DNA from: Fasciola hepatica
Taxonomy: Eukaryota; Platyhelminthes; Trematoda; Plagiorchiida; Fasciolidae
DNA: 64,000 bases
NCBI GenBank assembly: GCA_948099385.1
Contig: CANUEZ040000071.1
Location: 1,674,001 to 1,738,000, forward strand
Reading direction: 5' to 3'
Made by a program: the position numbers and the translations under genes. Below, piece after piece: positions 60,801 to 64,000 of the stretch. The notes beneath the pieces are model-generated. The model had not been told where the DNA came from. It ran no database searches and worked only from the letters and a program-made list of their open reading frames with translations. Each line of letters opens with the position of its first letter. The first letter of the stretch is position 1.

Positions 60801-61824
60801 TCCTATCTCCATCCACTGTTGACAGATGTATATTATGTGCTGCATTTGGCCATCATAGCAAGTTTGCTCATCAAATTGTTGTTCTTTCACTGCACCTATG
60901 GGGTATTTTTACCCACTTGAAGAAAGCATGCATATTGGAACACTAATCTGAGCTTGGTAAACTTCCTCACACCAAGGAGTACCTTCGGCAAAAAAATATG
61001 CAAAAACCGATGAAGAACGATCTGGAGCGAGGGCGTGCTGAGTAATCACCGACCGGTGGAACGAACTATTAAGGTACCTTTCCGTTCATCCTGTCGTTCA
61101 TTCAGCCAAGCCAAAAAAGTGCCAGCGGTATTTGACTGCTCAGCCGAATTTCGTGAGCATTCTCTAAACTTATAACTTATGTCAAGACCGGACTTGATAA
61201 AATCATTAGTCGGAGAGCTCGAACAAAAGTTGCTTCCATGGCCAGCATGAAATTGAAATCTCCCAAAGCACGTATTCAGGAAAGAAGAGACATTTTACAA
61301 ATTTTTGCTGGACTAACGAAGATCTTACCTGCAGCCTATTTGGAGTGAGATTCTTGCAAAGTTGACCTTATTTCACACTACATCGGCCTGTCGACGAAAA
61401 TCCTAACAGTAGCGGAGCAAGTTTTATTGAAGATGAGAAACGAAGTTCTTGCGGCGACGACCGTCTCTTCAGCGTCGTAGACGAAAGTACCGTCATTCAA
61501 TTTACACGACTGCTGACGTTTATGTGTAGCAAATTAAGATTCAGTTTGACTAAATAAAAAAAGGCCAGCACATATTTCATGAAATCAATACCGGAGTCGG
61601 AAAGGGCTACACGTGCAATGCAGCCGCACTGCAAAATGGTTCCTTTCAGGTGGCATTCCCTGTGGAGTACCAAGTGGATATCGATAAGTTTCATTATTAT
61701 CTTCATTCTTTGACAGGAACGTTCCGTATTAGGGACGTACTTCGCTAACTGTCTCCTGTGTGTGATCTCATGGTTATTACGGATACGGTCAAAATACTCA
61801 AAAGAGGGGTTCCATGGTACTTAA
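10541..61824 (+). CDS. Micro-exon gene (MEG-like), spliced, spanning about 51 kb
   Basis: Predicted secreted protein assembled from a signal-peptide exon and many micro-exons separated by introns of 0.1-9 kb. Core exons: 10541-10589, 15200-15211, 24121-24138, 24556-24561, 29948-29986, 36018-36038, 36168-36188, 37684-37701, 39899-39919, 42659-42679, 43412-43426, 48776-48796 (all phase 1), then 50023-50034, 54732-54746, 55475-55486, 58469-58501, 59912-59941 and terminal 61717-61824 (phase 0). A phase-changing exon between the two groups is needed; 49170-49213 is the only candidate seen. With it the total is 516 nt, about 171 residues. Several extra in-phase candidates are listed separately. In schistosomes MEGs encode small secreted proteins whose symmetrical micro-exons are skipped at will; that role is inferred by architecture only. 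Alternative: two adjacent genes, joined here by mistake. Confidence 0.55.
10825..10845 (+). CDS. Weak micro-exon candidate, 21 nt
   Basis: A T-rich tract and TCATCAG acceptor precede 21 nt that are open in phase 1 (K-T-G-E-K-I within split codons). The donor GTGACA is poor, which is why it is not in the core set. Confidence 0.2.
15050..15076 (+). CDS. Micro-exon candidate, 27 nt
   Basis: A very good acceptor (CTTCTTTTCTCCAG) is followed by 27 nt open in phase 1 (T-F-L-P-N-V-S-T). The donor GTGTAT is weak. It lies 123 bp before the next core micro-exon. Confidence 0.3.
15200..15211 (+). CDS. MEG micro-exon, 12 nt
   Basis: Acceptor CGCATGCAG after a CT-rich stretch (GTTCTTGTTTTCCC), donor GTAAGG. 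Twelve nt, phase 1 to 1, coding F-L-E between split codons. Joined to exon 1 the split codon becomes Thr. Open in all phases, so its support comes from splice sites and length. Confidence 0.45.
15212..19984. other. MEG intron, no repeat recognised
   Basis: Short chance frames only. A 69-nt stretch at 18841-18909 has an excellent acceptor and is open in phase 1, but its donor (GTATTC) is weak. Confidence 0.4.
19985..20200 (+). mobile_element. 3' tail of an RTE-type LINE (fragment)
   Basis: Contains the ordered blocks TTCTTCCTCGGCCTGTCCGA, TATGGGTGACC, GCATTGCCCTCGGGGTCACC and CACCACGGTAAGGTAG. From memory, these resemble the conserved 3' untranslated end of RTE/SR2-type LINEs of trematodes. 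No RT coding sequence was found upstream, so it would be a 5'-truncated copy, the usual fate of LINE insertions. Similarity was judged by eye only. Confidence 0.5.
20872..20970 (+). repeat. Dispersed repeat, copy 1
   Basis: Shares ordered blocks with 52345-52440 in the same orientation: TCCCCCGAA, CGGTTTC, GATCAGGTATG, GTAC and CACTCT/TACTCT. Type unknown; perhaps part of a non-autonomous element. It also contains the 19-nt palindrome at 20874-20892. Confidence 0.5.
20874..20892. repeat. Perfect hairpin, 8-bp stem
   Basis: CGGGGGAA and TTCCCCCG are separated by AAA. The left arm is absent in the second copy of the repeat (52345-52440), so it may be a local change. Confidence 0.6.
24121..24138 (+). 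CDS. MEG micro-exon, 18 nt
   Basis: Acceptor CAACTTTTTCACAG, donor GTGAGT. Eighteen nt, open only in phase 1 (D-S-Y-L-N between split codons); both other phases contain a stop. This is one of the two most constraining exons for the common phase. Confidence 0.6.
24217..24246 (+). CDS. Micro-exon candidate, 30 nt
   Basis: Ends at a GTATGA donor and is open in phase 1 (K-R-G-Y-H-I-F-K-S). The acceptor at 24216 (GAAGCAG) lies 16 nt past a stronger AG at 24200; using 24200 gives 46 nt and a stop in phase 1. Uncertain. Confidence 0.25.
24556..24561 (+). CDS. MEG micro-exon, 6 nt
   Basis: Only AAAGGG lies between a strong acceptor (ATTTCTTCTCTTGCAG-like tract) and the donor GTAAGC. Two codons' worth in phase 1: Glu/Arg across the split codons when joined to the preceding G. 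Six-nt exons are the lower end known for schistosome MEGs. It is open in all phases, so the evidence is the tight pairing of two good splice sites. Confidence 0.55.
25483..25507 (+). other. G-quadruplex candidate
   Basis: G-runs of 5, 3 and 9 separated by 4-nt loops; the last run can supply two G-tracts. It fits the four-tract rule with loops of at most four bases and lies on the coding strand of the gene's intron. Confidence 0.5.
25873..25965 (+). mobile_element. tRNA-derived SINE or tRNA pseudogene
   Basis: An internal pol III A box TAGTCTAGTGG (25879-25889) matches the consensus, and a B-box-like GGTTCAACC (25925-25933) follows 35 nt later, the normal spacing. An A-rich stretch (CATAAATAAACAAACAAAA) follows. 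No paired acceptor stem and no tRNA anticodon arm could be drawn convincingly, so a functional tRNA is unlikely. Confidence 0.55.
29648..29707 (+). CDS. Exon candidate, 60 nt
   Basis: Acceptor CTGCTCTGTTTTAG and a perfect GTAAGT donor bound 60 nt open in phase 1, including V-E-L-L-F-V-S-M-S-G and S-C-P-N-H-R. It is longer than a classic micro-exon and has an internal alternative AG, so it is kept outside the core set. Confidence 0.35.
29948..29986 (+). CDS. MEG micro-exon, 39 nt
   Basis: Acceptor CCTTTATTGTTTCAG, donor GTAAGT. In phase 1 it encodes T-Q-K-S-A-Y-S-L-G-L-N-E between split codons; phase 2 has a stop. Phase 0 is also open and gives a basic peptide, so phase 1 is chosen from the other exons. 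Confidence 0.55.
29987..30462. other. Intron between micro-exon and gypsy copy D
   Basis: A long pyrimidine tract at 30080-30118 is not followed by a usable exon. No 5' LTR of copy D was found here. Confidence 0.4.
30463..31325 (+). pseudogene. Reverse transcriptase of gypsy copy D
   Basis: The frame changes near 30660 and there are stops at about 30750, 31024 and 31177. Blocks: L-K-K-D-G-S-V near 30760, F-T-K-S-D-V-R-S-A-Y-F-H-M (motif A, Asp retained, about 30885) and L-R-M-R-L-A-S-A-P-E-A. The catalytic box reads Y-M-D-G near 31077, so the second active-site Asp is lost. C-Q-F-A-V-P-E-I-E-F-L and an S-S-A-G-V-K-P region follow near 31190-31245. Confidence 0.88.
31328..31990 (+). pseudogene. 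RNase H of gypsy copy D
   Basis: 220-residue open frame, the longest in the window. It holds D-A-L-D-A-G-I-G-A-V-L (first catalytic Asp), S-T-G-E-K-E-A-L-A-C-V (Glu), V-L-R-T-D-H-A-S-L (Asp) and V-A-D-A-L-C-R-L-P (fourth Asp), so all four catalytic positions are kept. The stop at 31988-31990 interrupts the reading before integrase, so the polyprotein is broken here. Confidence 0.9.
32150..32797 (+). pseudogene. Integrase of gypsy copy D
   Basis: The zinc module begins H-E-E-H-P-G (about 32160) and should end C-x2-C, but reads R-A-V-C-Q, so one Cys is lost. After a frame change near 32270 the catalytic core follows: the first Asp position reads I-N-I-M-G (Asp to Asn), the second Asp is present in I-V-T-D-K-S (about 32520), and Glu is present in G-I-V-E-C-Q-H-R. 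The domain is therefore inactive by substitution as well as by frameshift. Confidence 0.85.
32798..33178 (+). pseudogene. C-terminal integrase domain of gypsy copy D
   Basis: 126-residue frame in a different frame from the core, with G-P-G-T-F-V-K-L (GPF/Y-like module), S-P-I-K-V-E-I-V and a basic end R-R-S-I-R-E-R-F before the natural stop at 33176-33178. The stop lies 12 bp before the polypurine tract, as in an intact 3' end. Confidence 0.75.
33191..33201 (+). promoter_or_regulatory. Polypurine tract of gypsy copy D
   Basis: AGGGGAAGTGG directly abuts the TG of the 3' LTR, the position required for plus-strand DNA priming in LTR elements. A single T interrupts the purine run. Confidence 0.65.
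33202..33331 (+). repeat. 3' LTR of gypsy copy D, 130 bp
   Basis: Begins TGTTGTGTTC and ends GAACACAACA, a perfect 10-bp inverted terminal repeat with the TG...CA ends of LTRs, immediately after the polypurine tract. At 130 bp it is short for a gypsy LTR. No second copy was seen upstream, so the element is 5'-truncated or recombined. Confidence 0.65.
33332..36017. other. MEG intron
   Basis: No retroelement domain seen to the right of the LTR. One 6-nt exon candidate (35101) is listed. The acceptor at 34196 is followed by a stop in phase 1 and is not used. Confidence 0.4.
35101..35106 (+). CDS. Micro-exon candidate, 6 nt
   Basis: TGTTTA between acceptor TTCTGTTATTGACAG and donor GTAAGG. Phase 1 would add one Phe between split codons. 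The donor is preceded by A instead of the usual G, so confidence is lower than for 24556. Confidence 0.35.
36018..36038 (+). CDS. MEG micro-exon, 21 nt
   Basis: Acceptor AATTTCAG, donor GTAAGT. Phase 1 to 1, coding N-D-I-L-L-D between split codons; phase 2 contains a stop. It lies 129 bp before the next core exon, the closest pair of core exons in the locus. Confidence 0.6.
36168..36188 (+). CDS. MEG micro-exon, 21 nt
   Basis: Acceptor GATTTCCCAG, donor GTAAGT. Phase 1 to 1, coding E-L-T-Q-Q-R between split codons; phase 0 contains a stop. Same length as the exon before it, though the sequences are not alike. Confidence 0.6.
36189..37683. other. MEG intron with ATT-rich microsatellite
   Basis: Short frames only, no recognised element besides the microsatellite at 37019-37084. 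Confidence 0.45.
37019..37084. repeat. AAT/AATCAT microsatellite
   Basis: About 66 bp of interrupted (AAT)n with several CAT interruptions. Such tracts often follow mobile-element tails, but none was recognised beside it. Confidence 0.85.
37684..37701 (+). CDS. MEG micro-exon, 18 nt
   Basis: Acceptor with a long CT-rich tract (TTCCTCTTCATTCGTC..CCCTTATTAG), donor GTAAGT. Phase 1 to 1, coding R-G-K-P-L between split codons. Open in all phases; supported by the quality of both splice sites. Confidence 0.58.
37702..38681. other. MEG intron
   Basis: Overlapping minus-strand frames at 38194-38623 have no recognised similarity. Confidence 0.4.
38682..38925 (+). mobile_element. tRNA-derived SINE
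   Basis: The 70-nt head (38682-38751) has an A-box-like CGGCTGAGTGG (38686-38696), a B-box-like GGTTAGAAACC (38731-38741), one mismatch each, and a 6-bp acceptor-like stem TGACGG/CCGTCA (38683-38688 with 38745-38750). No CCA and no complete cloverleaf. A tRNA-unrelated body follows and ends in an A-rich run near 38925. This structure is that of a Ser/Leu-type tRNA-headed SINE. Confidence 0.6.
39190..39430 (-). mobile_element. tRNA-derived SINE remnant
   Basis: On the minus strand a B box AGTTCGAAGCC (complement of 39365-39375) lies downstream of a degenerate A-box region (complement of about 39400-39420, G-rich). The body continues to about 39190. Orientation is opposite to the SINE 270 bp to the left. 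The pol III promoter is damaged, so it is dead. Confidence 0.5.
39899..39919 (+). CDS. MEG micro-exon, 21 nt
   Basis: A very strong acceptor (CTTCTTATTCCGCTTACAG) and donor GTGAGA. Phase 1 to 1, coding A-N-R-I-Y-Q between split codons; phase 2 contains a stop. An overlapping donor GTGTGA two bases earlier would give 19 nt and break the frame. Confidence 0.55.
39920..42658. other. MEG intron
   Basis: Nothing recognised. A minus-strand frame at 41316-41498 starts with a hydrophobic, signal-like stretch but lacks any gene context. A good acceptor at 41332 has no donor in phase. Confidence 0.4.
42659..42679 (+). CDS. MEG micro-exon, 21 nt
   Basis: Acceptor AATTATTTCAATTTGCAG, donor GTAAGT. Open only in phase 1 (F-S-E-L-N-P between split codons); both other phases contain stops. 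With 24121 it is the strongest evidence for the shared phase. Confidence 0.62.
42834..42872. repeat. (AT)n dinucleotide microsatellite
   Basis: 39 bp of uninterrupted TA repeats in the intron, 155 bp after a micro-exon. Can form a cruciform; likely length-polymorphic. Confidence 0.95.
43412..43426 (+). CDS. MEG micro-exon, 15 nt
   Basis: One of the best acceptors in the window (ACTTCCTTTTGTTCTTCCAG) with donor GTGAGT. Phase 1 to 1, coding S-A-I-T between split codons. Open in all phases. Confidence 0.58.
44757..44821. repeat. Compound inverted repeat
   Basis: TGCATTCGTT (44757-44766) pairs with AACGAATGCA (44812-44821), and GTTCACAC (44775-44782) pairs with GTGTGAAC (44807-44814). The right arms overlap by three bases, so the two stems compete in part. 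Might be a small element terminus or a structured remnant. Confidence 0.6.
46012..46023 (+). CDS. Micro-exon candidate, 12 nt
   Basis: A perfect GTAAGT donor and 12 nt open in phase 1 (S-M-T). The acceptor GGTAATGCAG lacks a clear pyrimidine tract. The alternative acceptor at 45984 gives 39 nt with a stop in phase 1. Confidence 0.3.
48776..48796 (+). CDS. MEG micro-exon, 21 nt
   Basis: Acceptor TATGTCTTCCGTAACAG, donor GTAAGT. Phase 1 to 1, coding K-D-I-A-S-K between split codons; phase 0 starts with a stop, so it cannot belong to the phase-0 group further right. Last exon of the phase-1 series. Confidence 0.6.
48797..50022. other. Interval where the reading phase must change
   Basis: Phase-1 exons end at 48796 and phase-0 exons begin at 50023. 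Candidates inside are the 44-nt exon at 49170 and an acceptor at 49526 that would give a short phase-1 terminal exon (D-P-F-V-E-V-Q-S, stop at 49549), without an AATAAA nearby. Confidence 0.4.
49170..49213 (+). CDS. Phase-changing exon candidate, 44 nt
   Basis: Excellent acceptor (TTCAACTTTTCGACTCCAG), 44 nt open in phase 1 and leaving in phase 0, exactly what is needed to join the two exon groups. The donor GTAGTC is poor, so this is tentative. Confidence 0.22.
50023..50034 (+). CDS. Micro-exon, 12 nt, phase 0
   Basis: Acceptor AATTTTCATTACAG and perfect donor GTAAGT around AAGTGTGAGGAC. In phase 0 it reads K-C-E-D; in phase 1 it contains a TGA. So it either opens the phase-0 part of the gene or is a stop-introducing (poison) exon for the phase-1 series. 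Confidence 0.5.
50035..54731. other. MEG intron
   Basis: Holds the second copy of the dispersed repeat (52345). A fine acceptor at 53686 is followed 8 nt later by GTGAGA, which would break the frame. Short frames elsewhere are unremarkable. Confidence 0.4.
52345..52440 (+). repeat. Dispersed repeat, copy 2
   Basis: Same-orientation partner of 20872-20970, with shared blocks TCCCCCGAA, CGGTTTC, GATCAGGTATG and CTCT. Function and family unknown. Confidence 0.5.
54732..54746 (+). CDS. Micro-exon, 15 nt, phase 0 compatible
   Basis: Strong donor GTAAGTATA; acceptor TTGTGCTTCGTTAG is acceptable. In phase 0 it reads R-E-E-S-T; open in all phases. The acceptor is the weakest of the phase-0 core set. 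Confidence 0.4.
54747..55796. other. Intron around the 55475 micro-exon
   Basis: Apart from the micro-exon at 55475-55486 nothing is recognised. The right end may contain the 3' UTR of the minus-strand LINE that ends near 55797. Confidence 0.4.
55475..55486 (+). CDS. Micro-exon, 12 nt
   Basis: Excellent acceptor (TTTTACTCACGTTCATTTCAG) and donor GTGAGT. In phase 0 it reads F-Q-G-T; open in all phases. Confidence 0.55.
55797..57160 (-). pseudogene. Reverse transcriptase of a non-LTR retrotransposon (CR1/jockey-like)
   Basis: Minus-strand LINE ORF2 remnant in broken frames. In order: a region before RT with I-F-I-E-E-V-F-E-L-L (about 56980), D-I-G-L-D-G-L-S-S-S-I-L (RT block with G-x-D-G-L, about 56910), P-D-S-C-G (about 56820), F-R-P-T-T-P-I-S (about 56730), L-D-Y-S-S-T-S-D-S-L-P-R-S-F (motif A, about 56530), G-T-I-L-S (motif B, about 56340) and Y-V-G-G-V-A-L-C at the catalytic box (56270-56281), where both aspartates have become Gly. 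It then continues with L-N-S-N-V-S-K-C-L and a G-L-L-K-R-N-Y-K end near 55860. Endonuclease sequence was not found upstream. Confidence 0.75.
57161..58468. other. MEG intron
   Basis: May include the 5' part of the LINE, but no endonuclease motif was found. Otherwise unremarkable. Confidence 0.4.
58469..58501 (+). CDS. Micro-exon, 33 nt, phase 0
   Basis: Acceptor AATAACCTTCCCAG after a CT-rich stretch, donor GTGAGT. In phase 0 it reads R-R-I-D-F-V-A-C-K-I-T; phase 2 contains a stop and phase 1 is open. Phase 0 is chosen because its neighbours at 50023 and 59912 exclude phase 1. Confidence 0.5.
58502..59911. other. MEG intron
   Basis: No mobile element recognised. The exon-like stretch after the acceptor at 59795 ends at GTAGAA after 25 nt and would break the frame. 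Confidence 0.4.
59912..59941 (+). CDS. Micro-exon, 30 nt, phase 0
   Basis: Acceptor GATCTTGTCTTGCTTACAG, donor GTGAGG. Phase 0 reads F-Q-F-K-T-N-Q-G-F-M; phase 1 contains a stop. It is embedded in a longer open frame (59831-60217), so its boundaries rest on the splice sites. Confidence 0.5.
59942..61716. other. Last intron of the MEG-like gene
   Basis: Open frames at 59831-60217 and 60249-60624 have vague LINE/Penelope flavour but no decisive motif. Nothing else seen. Confidence 0.35.
61717..61824 (+). CDS. Terminal exon candidate with stop codon
   Basis: Acceptor ATCTTCATTCTTTGACAG. Phase 0 gives 35 codons and TAA at 61822-61824; phase 2 stops after four codons and phase 1 after about ten. 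The peptide has a hydrophobic segment Y-F-A-N-C-L-L-C-V-I-S-W-L-L followed by basic residues, possibly membrane-active or a membrane anchor. AATAAA follows 114 nt after the stop. An internal GTATTA nine nt into the exon is a possible donor. Confidence 0.42.
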   Translation, partial: ERSVLGTYFANCLLCVISWLLRIRSKYSKEGFHGT

Positions 61825-61937
61825 TTAAACGCAAAGTGGACCGGAATGACAGAATCACAGCGAAGATGTGATGTTGCCGGAACTGCAATTTTCCCTGTTT
61901 TCCGGCTATTTTTCTTGAGTATAATGATATGTAAAAT

Positions 61938-61943
61938 AATAAA
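61938..61943 (+). terminator. Polyadenylation signal AATAAA
   Basis: Canonical hexamer 114 nt downstream of the TAA of the terminal exon. Such hexamers are common in AT-rich DNA, so it supports but does not prove the gene end. Confidence 0.45.
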
Positions 61944-62739
61944 GTGGTTTTATCTTTACCCAGTCGGTGTCTTATCAAGAAGTTAAATGGAAATTCAGGT
62001 GTGTTTATGGGGATGATAAGCCAATACACATTGCGAACGAATAACTTAATTTTAAAAACCAGAATACCTGCCGGAGTAGGCGCACCGAACGGGTTCCTGG
62101 AATCCAGTCTCTTCAACTACCTTCCATCATTTCTGAGGAAGCAAGGGAACTCCCTCATATTGACACTTACTCATATCAGTACTGGCAATAATAGATTTTT
62201 CAAAAAAAGCCGGGGTACAAAACACGTCCTGTGACATGTGAACACTATTTTATGATAGATGAATATCCTCACATACATAATGATCTTCTTTTTCCAGTTT
62301 TCATTTCTTTTGCCACTTCGATTTTCACACCTTATCCGCTGGCAAGCGCCACATGCATGAAATTCCGACACGCTTCACGTTTGACTGACCCTCACCGTAG
62401 GATCTGACACACCAGGAACAAGCCTGTCCAACAACATTCCTACTTTCTTAACAACATATCCCTAGAGATTTACCGTCATTGAATTGCTACACTATTTCAA
62501 GTCACAATTGTTACCCCGTTTGAGGATCTTTCCTGATACAGTGGTTGCGAACTAGACGTGCCTCAACGTCGGCTTGGTAACAGTGCATGCTTGGTGATAG
62601 TGAGACGGTTGACGTCTATTTCGGTCAAAACATGATTTATTTTTGTTTATCCTTGATGATGATGTGAAACAAGTGATTATGAAATACAAACTCATATTTT
62701 GTGGGAGAACAAGACCTTAGAGCACATGATTATTGTTGA
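61944..62739. other. Intergenic
   Basis: No gene or repeat recognised; overlapping frames on both strands are of chance length. Confidence 0.4.
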
Positions 62740-63990
62740 TAGGTTCATTTTCTGACTACTTTTGGAAAACTGACGGGTGAGGTATTTTGGGAAGCACTTG
62801 CACCATCTTCGCCCCCGGGTTTCTTGTGTCTTTAACGGTGCACATGGACAGCTTATTGCAACTTGCTGCTTGGTCGGAGAAAACAGACAGCGCTGCAGTG
62901 CAATTGACAGTCCTGTACCCAACTCTGACAAGTGTGGCTCAAGGCAACATGGTCGACCTTGGTGTTTTATTGACCCAAAAGGTGCAGAACGTATGTGGCC
63001 GACAGGCAGTTAGGTCCTAATAAGTCCGAACATGTTCAGAACGGGTGATGATCAGATCTCAGCCAAAGACAACTTGCAAACCTCTCAACTACATGAATCT
63101 AGCCCAACAAGGCCTCCTAAATGCTCCTCGATCGCCTCTAGCCTGTCTAATCTTGCATCCAAATCTACTTCCAAACACTGAGAATCGGGAAGTTTCGAGA
63201 GTCCAGAAAACCACGGAATCGGAAGATAGTTCTCAGTTTTCTAGAGCAAGCGAGAGAGGTCCTATCATTTAAAAGGAAATCCCATTCTTCTCCAGCAAGA
63301 ATTTTGTCATGAGAAACGTCAAGAGATGAGTCAGGCCTGTGCAGAGATTCGGAAGGCAGAGAGAAACGATGGAACGGATCCTTGTATCCAAGATTGCCCT
63401 GTGGTGCAGGGGAGAATACGGATAAGCTGTCCACCACTAAAGCCGGCGAGCTCTCTCAGTGCTCTGTAGTAGAAGATATTCGGGCAGGGGACGACCGGGC
63501 GACGTCCGCCGAGCTATGGCTGACTAAAGTGCTAAATTACCGAACGAACGGGATGAAATGGAAACCCTAGCGCTGGCTAGAATGCCGTCCACCATTGCAC
63601 TTAAAAAGACATGGCCTACAGCTGATATTCGGGACTCAGATGTCTCACCGCTCGGGTATATGCTGTTCTGTGTTGGTTCAATTTTCTACAAGAGATATGG
63701 GAGTTGTTACCATGTACGTGCTAAATGGGGGTACCAGTACACCTACTTGATACCCAGGTGGACAAATATGAGCACGGAGAGGCTTTGTGATGCAGAGTAA
63801 AATTCTTCAACGGTGACTACGTGGTGCTTGAGATCATCATCTGTCGTACGCTGGCCGTCGAAGTGCAGGGTATTCTGGATTCCTTGCATCGACGGGTGAC
63901 GGACGGTCATTGTCTGGTACTTGGTGGCATTTTGGGCTCCTCATACTGACTGGATATTGAAAAGCTGCAAAACTTCCGCGGACGGGTTCT
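62740..63990 (+). pseudogene. Broken coding-like segment, unidentified
   Basis: Higher GC than the introns, and a chain of consecutive plus-strand frames (62787-63020, 63045-63272, 63382-63570, 63558-63800 and onward). Blocks such as D-S-L-L-Q-L-A, V-D-L-G-V-L-L-T-Q-K-V-Q and a Ser-rich part look like decayed protein. No domain was recognised; a gag or structural gene of an LTR or DIRS-like element is possible. An opposite-strand frame (63165-63437) competes, so even the strand is not secure. Confidence 0.3.
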
Positions 63991-64000
63991 CCCGTTTTCT

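Noticed and set aside
61745..62116. 123-residue minus-strand frame
   Set aside because: Overlaps the terminal exon and polyadenylation signal on the other strand; no similarity seen.
1..64000. CRISPR arrays, rRNA genes and bacterial operon features
   Set aside because: No regularly spaced repeats, rRNA blocks or operon-like gene packing; the DNA is eukaryotic in character.

Overview
The window reads as nuclear DNA of a metazoan, most likely a parasitic flatworm (trematode). The sequence is AT-rich, has no bacterial-type gene packing, and is full of decayed retroelements: CsRn1/Boudicca-type Ty3/gypsy copies, a second gypsy lineage, an RTE-type LINE tail, a CR1/jockey-like LINE and tRNA-derived SINEs. 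No long intact reading frame is present. Most open frames are of a length expected by chance at this base composition. The organism call is inference; no species-specific marker was recognised.

Left part (1-10 kb) is a retroelement graveyard. Gypsy copy A lies on the minus strand (gag near 2823, then protease, reverse transcriptase and RNase H running off the left edge). Gypsy copy B lies on the plus strand (4741-7440: RT, RNase H, integrase, tail; gag and protease lost). The two are head to head and share an 86-bp inverted repeat that should be LTR/leader sequence. A gag-only remnant (C) of another gypsy type lies at 9137-9865.

Middle and right (10.5-62 kb, plus strand) hold the most interesting object: what looks like a micro-exon gene (MEG). 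A TATA box at 10479 precedes a first coding exon at 10541-10589 that encodes a signal peptide and ends at a GTAAGT donor in phase 1. Spread over the next 38 kb are at least eleven tiny exons (6-39 nt, all multiples of three), each between a pyrimidine-rich AG acceptor and a GTRAG donor, all open in the same phase 1. From 50.0 to 61.8 kb come five more such exons (12-33 nt) and a terminal exon with stop and AATAAA, but these are open together only in phase 0, so either a phase-changing exon lies between (a weak 44-nt candidate is at 49170-49213) or there are two genes. With that candidate the core exons total 516 nt, about 171 residues. This is the architecture described for secreted, variably spliced MEG proteins of schistosomes. 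There is no transcript evidence here.

The introns of this locus carry further mobile elements: an RTE 3' tail (about 20 kb), a SINE (25.9 kb), gypsy copy D with a polypurine tract and a short 3' LTR (30.5-33.3 kb), two SINE remnants (38.7 and 39.3 kb), and a minus-strand LINE RT whose two catalytic aspartates have become glycines (55.8-57.2 kb). The last 1.2 kb (62.7-64 kb) looks like broken coding sequence that I cannot identify.
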